Below, piece after piece: positions 26,841 to 36,726 of a stretch of 64,000 nt of DNA. The translations under genes and the position numbers were made by a program. Source of the stretch: Vulcanimicrobiota bacterium (GTDB lineage Bacteria > Vulcanimicrobiota > Vulcanimicrobiia > Vulcanimicrobiales > Vulcanimicrobiaceae); the NCBI GenBank assembly GCA_019232905.1, contig JAFANA010000016.1:1-64000 (forward strand), written 5' to 3'. The stretch's first letter is position 1; each line of letters begins with the position of its first letter. Under the pieces are notes generated by a model. It was not told the DNA's origin. It saw only the letters and a list, made by a program, of their open reading frames with translations, and searched no databases.

Positions 26841-27433
26841 TTGCTTCTCCGTACGGTTTCGCCGGACTTCTCGTATTCACGTCCGCATTCGCTACAAACG
26901 GCACGATCGTCGGCAAAGGTGAGTTTGACCCCGCACTCGCAGGCATAGCCCCGAATGCGCGCGGGGTTCCCGTAGACCATGGCATATGCCGGCACGTCTT
27001 TGGTAACGACGGATCCCGCACCGACGAATGCGAACTCGCCGAGCGTGTGTCCGCACACGATCGTCGCATTTGCGCCGATCGAGGCGCCGCGCTTGACGAG
27101 AGTCTCCGCATAATCCGCGGATGTATTGCGCGGCGTGCCCGAACGCGGCGTCGTCACGTTCGTGAAGACCATGCTCGGGCCGCAGAACACGTCATCTTCC
27201 AGGACGACGCCTTCGTACACCGAGACGTTGTTCTGGATCTTCACGTTGTTGCCGATCGTGACGTTTGACGAGATCACGACGTTCTGGCCGATCGAGCATT
27301 TTTGGCCGATGCGCGAATTCGCCATAACGTGGCTAAAATGCCAGATTTTCGTGCCTTCGCCGATCTCCGACGGCTCGTCGACGTACGACGACTCGTGAAC
27401 AAAATACGGTTTGGTGCGGTCTATGACGGTCAA
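26837..27433 (-). CDS. wbpD: WbpD-like N-acetyltransferase with C-terminal zinc ribbon
   Basis: 198 residues from a TTG at 27433 that overlaps the WbpB-like stop (TTGA). Left-handed beta-helix hexapeptides are clear from about 30-150 ([53 protein letters not shown]). It would acetylate the 3-amino group of the UDP-sugar. An added C-terminal segment carries C-E-C and C-S-E-C pairs (about 165-185), a probable zinc ribbon that P. aeruginosa WbpD lacks as far as I recall. Confidence 0.87.
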   Translation of the reverse strand: MTVIDRTKPYFVHESSYVDEPSEIGEGTKIWHFSHVMANSRIGQKCSIGQNVVISSNVTIGNNVKIQNNVSVYEGVVLEDDVFCGPSMVFTNVTTPRSGTPRNTSADYAETLVKRGASIGANATIVCGHTLGEFAFVGAGSVVTKDVPAYAMVYGNPARIRGYACECGVKLTFADDRAVCSECGREYEKSGETVRRSK

Positions 27434-28413
27434 CTAACGGCCTCCAGGGATGGGTGAGCAAATTCGTTGTTTGTAGCGAGCATCGAAAGCACTTGAACGA
27501 CGCGCAAACCTTCCTCGCCGTCGGTCATTGGACGCGTTCCCGCGGTGACAGCATCAATAAACGCCTGCATTTCAGCGGCAAGCGGCTCCGACGCGCCGAA
27601 CGGCACCTCGCGCGAGTCTTCGCGCCACAGTTCGATGTGATCGCGTTCTCCGCGACGGTCGCCGCATGGCGTAAGCGTGAGCTGCGCTCCGGCCCGCGAA
27701 TCCGTTAGACGCAAGACGCCGGTCGAACCGAATACGTCCAGCCGCGAGGTTTTGTCCGGGTCGAGCCAGCTCACTTCGATGTGCGCAGAACGGCCGCCGG
27801 TGAAAATCATGTCCGCATAGGCAAAGTCGGCAATTTGCGGCCGCACGAAGGCGGACATCGTGCCCTTGACGCTTTCGGGAACGCCGCCGAAAATCTCGAG
27901 CATCAACGCAATATCGTGCGGAGCGAAACTCCACCACACGTTTTCTTGCGCGCGCAGACGTCCCCACGACAACCGCCGCGAGCGCACGTGACGAACGCTG
28001 CCGATGCCGCCTTCAGCGATCAGCGCGAGCATGCGGCGAACGGCGGGATGGTAGAGCACCAGATGTCCTACGAAAAGCGTACGCCCTCCGGCACGCGCTG
28101 CGCGGACGACCGTCGCCGCATCCTCGGCGCTCATGGCCAGCGGCTTTTCGACGAAGACGTGCTTGCCGGCGGCGATTGCCTCGAGGGCCAATTCCGCATG
28201 CAGCGGGGCCGGCGCAGCAATCACGACAGCGTCGATGTCGCGCTCGAGCAGCGAGGGGAGGTCGAATTCCAATCCGACGTCCGGATACTGCTCGGCGACT
28301 TTCGCAATCGCCGCTTCATTCGCGTCGCAGACGCTTTCCAGTACGCCGAGTTCCGCGCAAACGCGCACGAGGTTTGCGCCCCAATACCCGGCGCCGATGA
28401 CACCTATTTTCAC
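27430..28413 (-). CDS. wbpB: WbpB-like Gfo/Idh/MocA oxidoreductase
   Basis: 327 residues. Rossmann start [16 protein letters not shown] (GxGxxG), then [11 protein letters not shown] with the conserved E-K-P Lys, and a C-terminal alpha/beta domain with [27 protein letters not shown]. The sequence HDI places the family His. It would oxidise C3 of UDP-GlcNAc uronate with NAD. GTG start overlapping the WbpA-like stop (GTGA at 28410), TTGA overlap at the other end: tight translational coupling. Confidence 0.88.
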   Translation of the reverse strand: MKIGVIGAGYWGANLVRVCAELGVLESVCDANEAAIAKVAEQYPDVGLEFDLPSLLERDIDAVVIAAPAPLHAELALEAIAAGKHVFVEKPLAMSAEDAATVVRAARAGGRTLFVGHLVLYHPAVRRMLALIAEGGIGSVRHVRSRRLSWGRLRAQENVWWSFAPHDIALMLEIFGGVPESVKGTMSAFVRPQIADFAYADMIFTGGRSAHIEVSWLDPDKTSRLDVFGSTGVLRLTDSRAGAQLTLTPCGDRRGERDHIELWREDSREVPFGASEPLAAEMQAFIDAVTAGTRPMTDGEEGLRVVQVLSMLATNNEFAHPSLEAVS

Positions 28414-29747
28414 AGCATCACCACGTTGGTGCGCCCTTCACGCACGTCTTTGGTGGCATTACGCGTGTCGATGACCAGCCTGGCGCTTTCCACGACGCGC
28501 GCGTAGTCGAGAGAGGAATGATCGGTCAGAACGATCACGGCGTCGGCGCGCTCGAGCACTTCCTTCGAAAGCGGAATCGAGTGCCACATTTCGCCATGTT
28601 CGTCAGTGAAACTGGGAACGTGCGGATCGTAATAGTCGATGCGCGCACCGTCCTTCCGCAGAATATCCATCACTTTGAGAGCCGGAGACTCGCGCCAGTC
28701 CTCGATATCTTTCTTGTACGCGACGCCGAGCACGAAAATCTCCGCATTTTTCATCGCCTTGCCTTGCGCGTTGAGCGCGCGAATGACTTTTTCGCGTACA
28801 AAGTACGGCATCGTCCAATTGATTTCGCCGGCAAGTTCGATGAAGCGAACGTTCATATCGTATTCGCGCGCTTTCCAGGCGAGATAGAACGGGTCGAGCG
28901 GAATGCAGTGGCCTCCAACGCCGGGACCTGGATCGAAACGCATGATTCCGAACGGTTTGGTGGCAGCCGCATCGAGCACGTCCCAGACGCTGATGCCCAG
29001 GCGATCGCACAGCAACGCCATCTCGTTGACGAGCGCGATGTTGACCGCGCGGAACGTGTTCTCGAATACCTTCGTCATCTCGGCGACTTTCGGAGATGCC
29101 ACCGGGACGACGTTGAGTATCGTCTGTTGATAAAAACACGTCGCAACGTCGAGACAGGCGGAAGTTACACCGCCGACGACCTTGTTGGTGTTCTTCGTCG
29201 TGTAGCGCGCGTTGCCGGGGTCGACGCGTTCGGGCGAAAACGAGAGGAAGAAATCTTCACCGACTTTGAGGCCCGACTGCGAAAGAATCTTCAGCAGCAC
29301 CTCTTCGGTCGTCCCCGGATAGGTCGTGCTTTCAAGGCTGATCAGCTGCCCGGGGCGCAGATATTTCACGATTTCGTTTGCGACGTTCTTAATGTACGAG
29401 ATGTCCGGCTCTTTGTTCGCGGTCAGCGGCGTCGGCACGCAAATAACGATGCAGTCGCAACGTCCAAGCGAACTGAAGTCCGTCGAACCGCTCAGTTTGC
29501 CGCTCTCGACCATTTCGGCGAGCTCGCGATCGTCGACGTCGCGAATGTAGTTCAAACCTTGTTTGATCTGATCGACGCGAATAGGATTACGGTCGTAGCC
29601 GTGCACGTCGAAGCCGACCTTGGCTTTCTCGACGGCGAGTGGAAGACCGACGTAGCCGATTCCGACGACGCCGACGACCGCGGTACGGTCGACGATCTTC
29701 TTCTTCAGTGCGGACGCGCGAATCGGTGACGCTTCGAGGAGTTTCAC
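28410..29747 (-). CDS. wbpA: WbpA-like UDP-N-acetylglucosamine 6-dehydrogenase
   Basis: 445 residues, UDP-glucose/GDP-mannose dehydrogenase family. GIGYVGLPLAVEKAKVGFDVHGYD is the NAD-binding start; then SLESTTYPGTTEEVL, SPERVDPGN, KVVGGVT, EMTKVFENTFRAVNIALVNEMAL (with catalytic Lys), and GPGVGGHCIPLDPFYL with the catalytic Cys. The C-terminal domain has VLGVAYKKDIEDWRESPALKVMD. It oxidises C6 of UDP-GlcNAc in two steps to the uronate. GTG start overlapping the WbpM-like stop (GTGA at 29744). Confidence 0.92.
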   Translation of the reverse strand: MKLLEASPIRASALKKKIVDRTAVVGVVGIGYVGLPLAVEKAKVGFDVHGYDRNPIRVDQIKQGLNYIRDVDDRELAEMVESGKLSGSTDFSSLGRCDCIVICVPTPLTANKEPDISYIKNVANEIVKYLRPGQLISLESTTYPGTTEEVLLKILSQSGLKVGEDFFLSFSPERVDPGNARYTTKNTNKVVGGVTSACLDVATCFYQQTILNVVPVASPKVAEMTKVFENTFRAVNIALVNEMALLCDRLGISVWDVLDAAATKPFGIMRFDPGPGVGGHCIPLDPFYLAWKAREYDMNVRFIELAGEINWTMPYFVREKVIRALNAQGKAMKNAEIFVLGVAYKKDIEDWRESPALKVMDILRKDGARIDYYDPHVPSFTDEHGEMWHSIPLSKEVLERADAVIVLTDHSSLDYARVVESARLVIDTRNATKDVREGRTNVVML

Positions 29748-31690
29748 GATCTAGTAGCCTCTGCAGGTGTCAGGATGAAGTCAGTAATGGTAGAGCGCTC
29801 AACGCGAACTGTTTCTTGTGTCTGCGTCTCGGGCTGCACCGGAGCACCGTTCAGGTGCGTGCCGGGAGTAAACTCAGGAACGAACTCTTTGAGGATCCCC
29901 ACCGCGCCTTTTGCATCACTGCGCCGGACGACGGCGCGCAGACGGTCGATCCCGTCGTTCAGCCGCGCGTAGTCCAACCGTTGTTGCTTCGCGATGAAGA
30001 GGCGCTCGTGGCTCGTGCGGGTGAACCCTTCGCCGTCGGTAAGGATCTCTTCGAAGAGCTTCTCGCCGGGGCGAATGCCTTTTTCGAGGATCTCGATGTC
30101 TCTGTACGGCTCGAGTCCGGAGAGGCGAATGACTTGCTCGGCGAGCTCGAGGATTTTCACCGGAGCCCCCATGTCTAGCACGAACACCTCGCCGTCGATG
30201 CCCATCGACATCGCTTGCAACACGAGCGATACCGCTTCCGGAATCGTCATGAAGTAGCGCACCATGTCGCGATGCGTGATCGTGACCGGGCCGCCTTTTT
30301 GCACTTGTTGTTTGAAGATCGGAACGACGCTTCCGCGGCTGCCGAGCACGTTGCCGAATCGCACGGAGACGAACTCGGTCGCCGAACCGCCGGCGAATGA
30401 TTGACACACGAGCTCGGCCATGCGTTTCGTTGCGCCCATCACGCTCGTCGGGTTCACCGCTTTATCGGTCGAGAGCAAGACGAATTTCGCGCATCCCGCA
30501 GCGGCTGCGGCAAGCGCGACGACCTTGGTTCCGATCACGTTGTTACGAACCGCTTCGCAAATGTTGTTCTCGACGATCGGGACGTGTTTGTGCGCGGCCG
30601 CGTGCAGTACGACGCGCGGCCGGAACGTCGTGAAGACGTTTCGAATTGCGCTCGGATCCGCAACGTCGGCGAGAATCATCTTCGTGCGGTCGAAGTTGTA
30701 TCGGTCGCGCAACTCGCGCTCGATCAAGAAAAGACTGTTCTCACCGTGCCCGAGCAGCAACACTTGCTGCGGATCGAAACCCGCGATTTGACGGCAGATT
30801 TCGCTGCCGATCGAGCCGCCGGCGCCGGTGACGAGGACGACTTGACCTTCCAGATGCGGGCGGATGCCGGCGGTATCGATAACGACCGGGTCGCGTTTGA
30901 GCACGTCTTCCAAGCGGATATCGCGCATTCGCGAGACGGTGACGCGCTCGGTCAACAGCTCTGCCGCATCCGGAACGACCGTGACCCCCGGGCGGCTGTC
31001 CTCCGGAACCTGCGCGGCAAGTTCGCGAACGTGATTGATGATGTTGAGCGGCGAACCGGTGATCGCGACAAGCACCGTATCGATGGAGTACTTGTGCACG
31101 ACCCGCGGGAGATCCGGAATCTTTCCGATGATGCGGACGCCGTCGATGCGCTTATCGGAAACACCGTCCTCGAGACAGCCGACCACGACCATCGGCATGT
31201 TGCGATCTTCCAGAATCGCTTTCGCCGTTTGATGACCGGCGATGCCGTGGCCCACGATAAGGACGCGTTTTGCTTCCGGCCGGCGCGAATACCACCAGAT
31301 ACGCGCCATGACGAGCGCGATGCGCACGAACATGCGTAAAATGAACGCGAGCACAGCGGCGATGACGACCAGTCGTCCCGATGCGCCCGAGAGCGGGGTC
31401 GGCAACTGCTCAAAGGCAAGCGCGAGCAACGCACCTGCGATCGCTCCTACAAGCAACCGGACGACGTCATGAAAGTCGAACGTGCGAGCGCTTTCATACC
31501 GGAATTGCACGTAGGCTCCGAAGAGGAGCAACATCAGGCCGACTATTGCCAGCTGCTCGCGGGACGCCGAATAGACGTCGCCGACGATTGGAGCCAGGGA
31601 GACGGCGACGCCGACGGTGATGCAATCTGCTAAGAAGAGGCCGGCTCGCAAAAGTGGACGGATTCCGCGATGCCCATTGACGATGCGCAC
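29744..31690 (-). CDS. wbpM: WbpM-like membrane-bound nucleotide-sugar 4,6-dehydratase
   Basis: About 648 residues from a GTG at 31690; a TTG at 31738 is also in frame and the true start is uncertain. Four N-terminal membrane segments (about 10-130), a CoA-binding-like Rossmann module (VLIVGHGIAGHQTAKAIL), then the polysaccharide-biosynthesis SDR domain with VLVTGAGGSIGSEICRQI and LLSTDKAVNPTSVMGATKRMAEL, where S-x-x-K and M-x-x-x-K motifs replace the usual S-Y-K triad as in WbpM/FlaA1. The C-terminus has RPGEKLFEEILTDGE. It makes a 4-keto-6-deoxy UDP-HexNAc. It heads the seven-gene wbp-like operon. Confidence 0.9.
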   Translation of the reverse strand: MRIVNGHRGIRPLLRAGLFLADCITVGVAVSLAPIVGDVYSASREQLAIVGLMLLLFGAYVQFRYESARTFDFHDVVRLLVGAIAGALLALAFEQLPTPLSGASGRLVVIAAVLAFILRMFVRIALVMARIWWYSRRPEAKRVLIVGHGIAGHQTAKAILEDRNMPMVVVGCLEDGVSDKRIDGVRIIGKIPDLPRVVHKYSIDTVLVAITGSPLNIINHVRELAAQVPEDSRPGVTVVPDAAELLTERVTVSRMRDIRLEDVLKRDPVVIDTAGIRPHLEGQVVLVTGAGGSIGSEICRQIAGFDPQQVLLLGHGENSLFLIERELRDRYNFDRTKMILADVADPSAIRNVFTTFRPRVVLHAAAHKHVPIVENNICEAVRNNVIGTKVVALAAAAAGCAKFVLLSTDKAVNPTSVMGATKRMAELVCQSFAGGSATEFVSVRFGNVLGSRGSVVPIFKQQVQKGGPVTITHRDMVRYFMTIPEAVSLVLQAMSMGIDGEVFVLDMGAPVKILELAEQVIRLSGLEPYRDIEILEKGIRPGEKLFEEILTDGEGFTRTSHERLFIAKQQRLDYARLNDGIDRLRAVVRRSDAKGAVGILKEFVPEFTPGTHLNGAPVQPETQTQETVRVERSTITDFILTPAEATRS

Positions 31691-32012
31691 GGTTTCTCGT
31701 CTCTCAGCGCGTACAGTTCGGACACGGCCGGGAAGCAAGTGGAAACGACGGGCAATGCACCTTCATGGAGGCATCGTATCGTCGGAGCTTGCTAATCTAA
31801 AGATTCAGGTCCCCCAATGGGCCATGGGACGCTCGGCCCTTGCTGGTGGGCCAACCTGATGTAGCATCATCACGTCAACGGCGTGATGATCTTAAGTGTG
31901 AAGGGTCCACGTGAGCTTGCCCGTCCCTGCGGGCAGCCTGCGATGTGTTGCGCAAATGGACCGGGCGTTACCCGTCTACGCCGCTCCCGTAACGATCGTG
32001 CCTGGGATGCAT
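31691..32012. promoter_or_regulatory. Leader region of wbp-like operon with possible structured RNA
   Basis: 322 bases without a supported gene. At 31807-31859 CAGGT/ACCTG close a segment containing two further hairpins (GTCCC/GGGAC and GGCCC/GGGCC), drawable as a three-way junction in the minus-strand leader. At 31866-31890 ATCATCACG and CGTGATGAT form a 9-bp inverted repeat around TCAACGG. No promoter consensus is obvious to me. A small plus-strand ORF here (31911) lacks any support. Confidence 0.35.
31866..31890. repeat. 9-bp inverted repeat
   Basis: ATCATCACG-TCAACGG-CGTGATGAT lies between the STAS gene end and the wbp-like operon. It could be a terminator stem for the STAS/wHTH transcript coming from the other side only if T-tract independent, or an operator. 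Confidence 0.4.
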
Positions 32013-32345
32013 CTACGGAAGGTCGTCAAGCGACGTCAGCACGGTGAAGTGCTGATCGAGGCTTGTAATCTCGAAAATCTTGCGAAGCGGCGGACGCGTG
32101 ATAATGAGATACACGTCTCGGCCGCTTTCGAGCATGCGGCGTCCATATTGAGCGATCGCATTGAGTCCGGTTGAATCGATAAAGGCTAATTCCGTCATAT
32201 CGATTGCGACCGCGTCCTGGGCGGTCACCCCTTCGAGCGCGTCGCGCAGCAACTTCGCATTCGAGAGATCGATGTCGCCGGAAATCGAAACCACCGGCGT
32301 TCCTTGGTGCTCTCGAACGTCGATCTGCGCAAGTTGCTCGGACAT
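32013..32345 (-). CDS. STAS-domain anti-sigma factor antagonist
   Basis: 110 residues, a whole SpoIIAA/RsbV-type STAS domain. VSISGDIDLSNA and AIDMTELAFIDSTGLNAIAQYGR carry the phosphorylatable Ser in DSTG. In this family an anti-sigma kinase phosphorylates that Ser and a phosphatase restores activity, releasing a sigma factor. No RsbW kinase or PP2C phosphatase is encoded nearby, so partners must be elsewhere. Fifteen bases downstream of the winged-helix gene, probably one transcript. Confidence 0.88.
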   Translation of the reverse strand: MSEQLAQIDVREHQGTPVVSISGDIDLSNAKLLRDALEGVTAQDAVAIDMTELAFIDSTGLNAIAQYGRRMLESGRDVYLIITRPPLRKIFEITSLDQHFTVLTSLDDLP

Positions 32346-32360
32346 TGTGTCGTCGTTTAC

Positions 32361-32927
32361 CTATTTCGCGGCTCGAGCCGAAAGAATACCTTCGAGAATT
32401 TCAATGAGGACGTCTCGCTTATCGGTCGACGTCGTCGTCGAATACCGTTCGTAGTCGTCTGCCAGCGTTGTGCGCAAACCGTCGATCACGAGCGCTTGGG
32501 ACTCTTGCGACGCGGGCGACCCCCCGCCCTTCGGCCGCAGTTCGGCATCGATTCGATCCCGTTCCAGCAGGCGCAAGATCGTGGCCTCGCACGGCGGACG
32601 GCGATAGACGTTGCGCTTAGCGCGAACGCCGGGAAATGATTGCCGTTCCCGCGAGACAAACGCCAGATCCTCGAGCACCGCAAGGGCCTCAAAGACCATC
32701 GACGGAGAGTAGAGGCCGAGATCCTCACGTATCTGCTCGATCGTGGGGCTGCACTCGCCGTCGTCGCTAAGCATCGCCAGATAGAGATACATACAGACTT
32801 GGCGCGGATTGAGTACGTGGAACATAAACGCACTCCACCACGCCGGGATTAATGCGGTCGGCTCGCACTCATCGTCCGGCCGACGACCCGGAATAGATTT
32901 CACGTTACCGCTCGTTACGGATGGCAT
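32361..32927 (-). CDS. Winged-helix DNA-binding protein, function unknown
   Basis: 188 residues from the ATG at 32927 (AAAAGG about ten bases upstream); an ATG at 32936 is also possible. The central part (about 30-110) reads as a winged helix: NPRQVCMYLYLAMLSDDGE, PTIEQIREDLGLYSPSMVFEALAVLEDLAFV. That pattern occurs in replication-initiator and MarR-like helix-turn-helix proteins. The C-terminal part is charged and ends in a short helix. Paired with the STAS gene, it may be a regulator, but I do not recognise the family. Confidence 0.65.
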   Translation of the reverse strand: MPSVTSGNVKSIPGRRPDDECEPTALIPAWWSAFMFHVLNPRQVCMYLYLAMLSDDGECSPTIEQIREDLGLYSPSMVFEALAVLEDLAFVSRERQSFPGVRAKRNVYRRPPCEATILRLLERDRIDAELRPKGGGSPASQESQALVIDGLRTTLADDYERYSTTTSTDKRDVLIEILEGILSARAAK

Positions 32928-32995
32928 TGTGCCCATGCCTTTTACACAAATGGTCCAGAATTTTGGGGGTGTTCTTCCCAAAGCCCGGTAAACGA

Positions 32996-33025
32996 AACGG
33001 CCCGCGCGAGCTCGCACGGGTCGTT
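32996..33025 (-). terminator. Terminator after clpX
   Basis: On the minus strand AACGACCCG pairs with CGGGCCGTT (one G-T) and is followed by a T-rich stretch (TTTCGTTT). It lies 54 bases past the clpX stop. Confidence 0.65.
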
Positions 33026-33078
33026 CCTGGCATTTAGCACGTGATCTACGCTGGCATGTCTTGCCGGTCGGCGTTGCG

Positions 33079-34335
<1,257 letters not shown>

Positions 34336-34358
34336 GAGTTACGGGCGTCCTCCTCGGC

Positions 34359-34967
34359 TTAAGCCGGCGTCGACAAGGCCCCACGGTCTTCGATAACGTG
34401 ATCGATAATCCCGTAGTCCTTGGCTTCATCGGAAGTCATGTAGTAGTCCCGATCGATGTCCTTAAGGATCTGCTCGAGCGGCTTTTGCGTCGTCTTTTCG
34501 TAAATGCGGGCGATGGTCTGACGCGTCGCAATCAGGTCGCGTGCCGCGATCTCGACGTCCGTCGCCTGGCCGCCGATCTGCGAGACCCAGGGCTGGTGGA
34601 TCAAAATCTTGGCGTGCGGAAGGGCATAGCGTTTTCCGGCCGCGCCGCCCGTGAGCAGCACCGACCCCATCGAGGCCGCCATTCCCATACAAATGGTGGC
34701 GACATCGGGCTTGATGAAGCGCATTGCGTCGTAGATCGCAAGACCCGCCGTGACACTGCCGCCGGGCGAGTTCACGTACATATCGATGTCTTTATCCGGG
34801 TCTTCTTTCTCGAGAAACAGCAACTGCGCGATCACGAGGTTCGCCAAGTGATCGTCGATCGGACCGCCGACGAAGACGATCCGGTCTTTGAGTAGCCGCG
34901 AGTAGATGTCGTACGCGCGTTCACCGCGTGCGCTCTGCTCAACGACCATCGGCACTAAATGACCCAC
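34359..34967 (-). CDS. clpP: ATP-dependent Clp protease proteolytic subunit ClpP
   Basis: 202 residues. Catalytic triad is visible: Ser in [12 protein letters not shown], His in [11 protein letters not shown], and the Asp near [18 protein letters not shown]-terminal [28 protein letters not shown] is canonical. It forms the barrel-shaped peptidase that pairs with ClpX. In the tig-clpP-clpX operon. Confidence 0.98.
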   Translation of the reverse strand: MGHLVPMVVEQSARGERAYDIYSRLLKDRIVFVGGPIDDHLANLVIAQLLFLEKEDPDKDIDMYVNSPGGSVTAGLAIYDAMRFIKPDVATICMGMAASMGSVLLTGGAAGKRYALPHAKILIHQPWVSQIGGQATDVEIAARDLIATRQTIARIYEKTTQKPLEQILKDIDRDYYMTSDEAKDYGIIDHVIEDRGALSTPA

Positions 34968-35043
34968 AAATTTCTCCCTAACCTATTTTCCGTTGCTGCT
35001 CTTTGAACTATGAAATCCGCTACGAAGTTGCTGTGCGGTGCTC

Positions 35044-36339
35044 CTACTTCTTTTTGTCGACGATTTTTGCGTTGTCGATAAGGAAGTCGAGCGTCTTGTT
35101 CCGGACAATGCCGTCCATCAACGATAATACGTTGTTTCCGAGGGCTTTGCGAATACGGTCTACGGGCTGGCCGTACTGCCGCGCAAGTGCAGCGAGTTCT
35201 TCCGCGACGTCTGCCGGCGTGGCATTGATATTCTCCGCTTTTGCGATCGCCTCGATCAACAGGGTGCCCTTGACACGCGTTTGCGCATCCGCTCGGTACT
35301 CCGAGCGGAGCTCATCCTCGCTCTTACCCGCTTCCTTAAGGTAGTCCTCAAAGCTAACGCCCGTGCGTGCCGCATTTCCGGCCGCATCGCTGATCATGTG
35401 GTCGATCTCGCGTTCGACCATCACGTCCGGCAACGGAAAATCGCGCGTTTCTAGGAGCTTCTCCATTACGGCGTTCCCGATGCCGCGTCGAGCGCGCGAA
35501 TCGGCAATGGTTTCCAGGCGTTTGCGGACGTCGGCGCGGAGCGCTTCGAGCGTCTCATTTTCTGAAATCGATTTCGCGAATTCGTCATCGATCGCAGGCA
35601 GCTCGAGCGACTTTACGTCATGAACCGTGACCGTGAAAATCGCGGTTTTCCCAGCGAGATCTTCCTGTGGATAATCCTGTGGAAAAACGGCCTCAACGTC
35701 CTTCGTCTCGCCGGCACTCATGCCCGCGATGCCGCTGGCGAACCCCGGAATGAACCGGTTCTCGTCGAGTTCGGTCATCTGCCCCTGGGCGGTGCCCCCT
35801 TCGAACGGAACGCCGTCGATCTTTCCTTCGTAGTCCATCGTCACGACGTCGCCGAGCTGGGCCGGACGGTCGACCGGCACGAGGGTCGCGCGCTCTTTGG
35901 CTAGAGACTGGATACTACGCTCCACGTCCTCTTCGCTGATGTCAACCGGCTCGCGTTCGACCTCGATCCCTTTGTAGTCGCCGAGGTCGATTTCCGGCCG
36001 AACGTCGACGAGCGCCTTGAGCTTGGGCGGTTGGCCGTCCTCGACCGGGACCAGTTCCATTTTGGGCCGATCGACCGGATCGAGATCGTGTTCCCGCACC
36101 GCTTTTGCGTAGACCTCAGGAACAATATCTTCCATCGCTTGGCTGGTAATGGCGTTGCTGCCGTAGGTCTGCTCGAAAATCTTGCGCGGCACTTTTCCGG
36201 CGCGGAAGCCCGGGAGCTTCACGTTCTTGGAGAGCTTCCGGAACGCACGCTCTTCGGCGGCGGCGAGCTCCTCGGCGGTGATTGGGATCTCGAGCTCCAC
36301 TTGGGTCGGAGCGAGGCGATTGAGGGTTGAGCTACTCAA
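35044..36339 (-). CDS. tig: Trigger factor, ribosome-associated chaperone
   Basis: 431 residues from the TTG at 36339. The in-frame ATG at 36414 would put the start inside the tRNA terminator (36374-36407), so I reject it. Ribosome-binding domain: FRKLSKNVKLPGFRAGKVP contains the GFRxGK signature. PPIase (FKBP-like) domain: GDVVTMDYEGKIDGVPFEGG and FIPGFASGIAGMSAGETKDVEAVFP. A helical C-terminal chaperone domain follows. It shields nascent chains. First gene of tig-clpP-clpX. Confidence 0.95.
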   Translation of the reverse strand: MSSSTLNRLAPTQVELEIPITAEELAAAEERAFRKLSKNVKLPGFRAGKVPRKIFEQTYGSNAITSQAMEDIVPEVYAKAVREHDLDPVDRPKMELVPVEDGQPPKLKALVDVRPEIDLGDYKGIEVEREPVDISEEDVERSIQSLAKERATLVPVDRPAQLGDVVTMDYEGKIDGVPFEGGTAQGQMTELDENRFIPGFASGIAGMSAGETKDVEAVFPQDYPQEDLAGKTAIFTVTVHDVKSLELPAIDDEFAKSISENETLEALRADVRKRLETIADSRARRGIGNAVMEKLLETRDFPLPDVMVEREIDHMISDAAGNAARTGVSFEDYLKEAGKSEDELRSEYRADAQTRVKGTLLIEAIAKAENINATPADVAEELAALARQYGQPVDRIRKALGNNVLSLMDGIVRNKTLDFLIDNAKIVDKKK

Positions 36340-36373
36340 CGGGCGACTGCTTTCTCTTCGTCTACAAACGGAA

Positions 36374-36407
36374 AGGAGCGCTTCGGCGCCCCGGCGCCTG
36401 CGCCCCT
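36374..36407 (-). terminator. Terminator of the tRNA-Leu/tRNA-Gly transcript
   Basis: Minus strand: AGGGGCGC pairs with GCGCTCCT (one G-T) around a GC-rich inner stem and is followed by TTTCC. It lies 12 bases after the tRNA-Gly CCA. Confidence 0.6.
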
Positions 36408-36418
36408 TAAACATCTCA

Positions 36419-36493
36419 TGGAGCGGAAGACGAGATTCGAACTCGCGACCCTCGCCTTGGCAAGGCGATGCTCTACCACTGAGCTACTTCCGC
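36419..36493 (-). tRNA. tRNA-Gly (anticodon GCC)
   Basis: Full cloverleaf: acceptor GCGGAAG/CTTCCGC, D-arm AGCTC..GAGC, anticodon loop TTGCCAA, T-loop GTTCGAATC. The terminal CCA is encoded (36419-36421). Confidence 0.95.
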
Positions 36494-36560
36494 GTACCCA
36501 ACAAAAGAATCTTAGCGCGTGCTAAAACTACCTTTGTCTACCGTCGCCTGCCTTGGCTGA

Positions 36561-36645
36561 TGGTGGGCAAGCAGAGACTCGAACTCTGACGGGTTGCCCC
36601 ACTGGAACCTAAATCCAGCGCGTCTGCCAGTTCCGCCACTTGCCC
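36561..36645 (-). tRNA. tRNA-Leu (anticodon TAG)
   Basis: 85 bases with long variable arm, acceptor GGGCAAG/CTTGCCC, anticodon loop ATTTAGGTT giving TAG, T-loop GTTCGAGTC and encoded CCA. Probably co-transcribed with the tRNA-Gly. Confidence 0.95.
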
Positions 36646-36726
36646 CCGTGGGACCAAATCCTGCGAGGCCTTGCCCCCGCGGGCGCGGCGACCACCATAA
36701 ATAGAACGCGGCGATTGGTTTTCCTT

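Noticed and set aside
28518-29729. 403-codon plus-strand ORF opposite the WbpA-like gene
   Set aside because: Antisense shadow of a well-supported dehydrogenase; composition is Arg/His-rich with no recognisable domain.
30401-31339. 312-codon plus-strand ORF opposite the WbpM-like gene
   Set aside because: Same reason: antisense shadow, no ribosome site and no domain.
31740-31860. c-di-GMP-I riboswitch in the wbp-like leader
   Set aside because: The conserved GEMM tetraloop and receptor sequences are absent; only generic GC stems are present.
31911-32174. Short plus-strand ORF between STAS and wbp-like genes
   Set aside because: It mostly lies opposite the STAS gene and has no family features.
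36340-36414. N-terminal extension of trigger factor to ATG 36414
   Set aside because: It would translate through a tRNA terminator hairpin and has no similarity to trigger factor N-termini.
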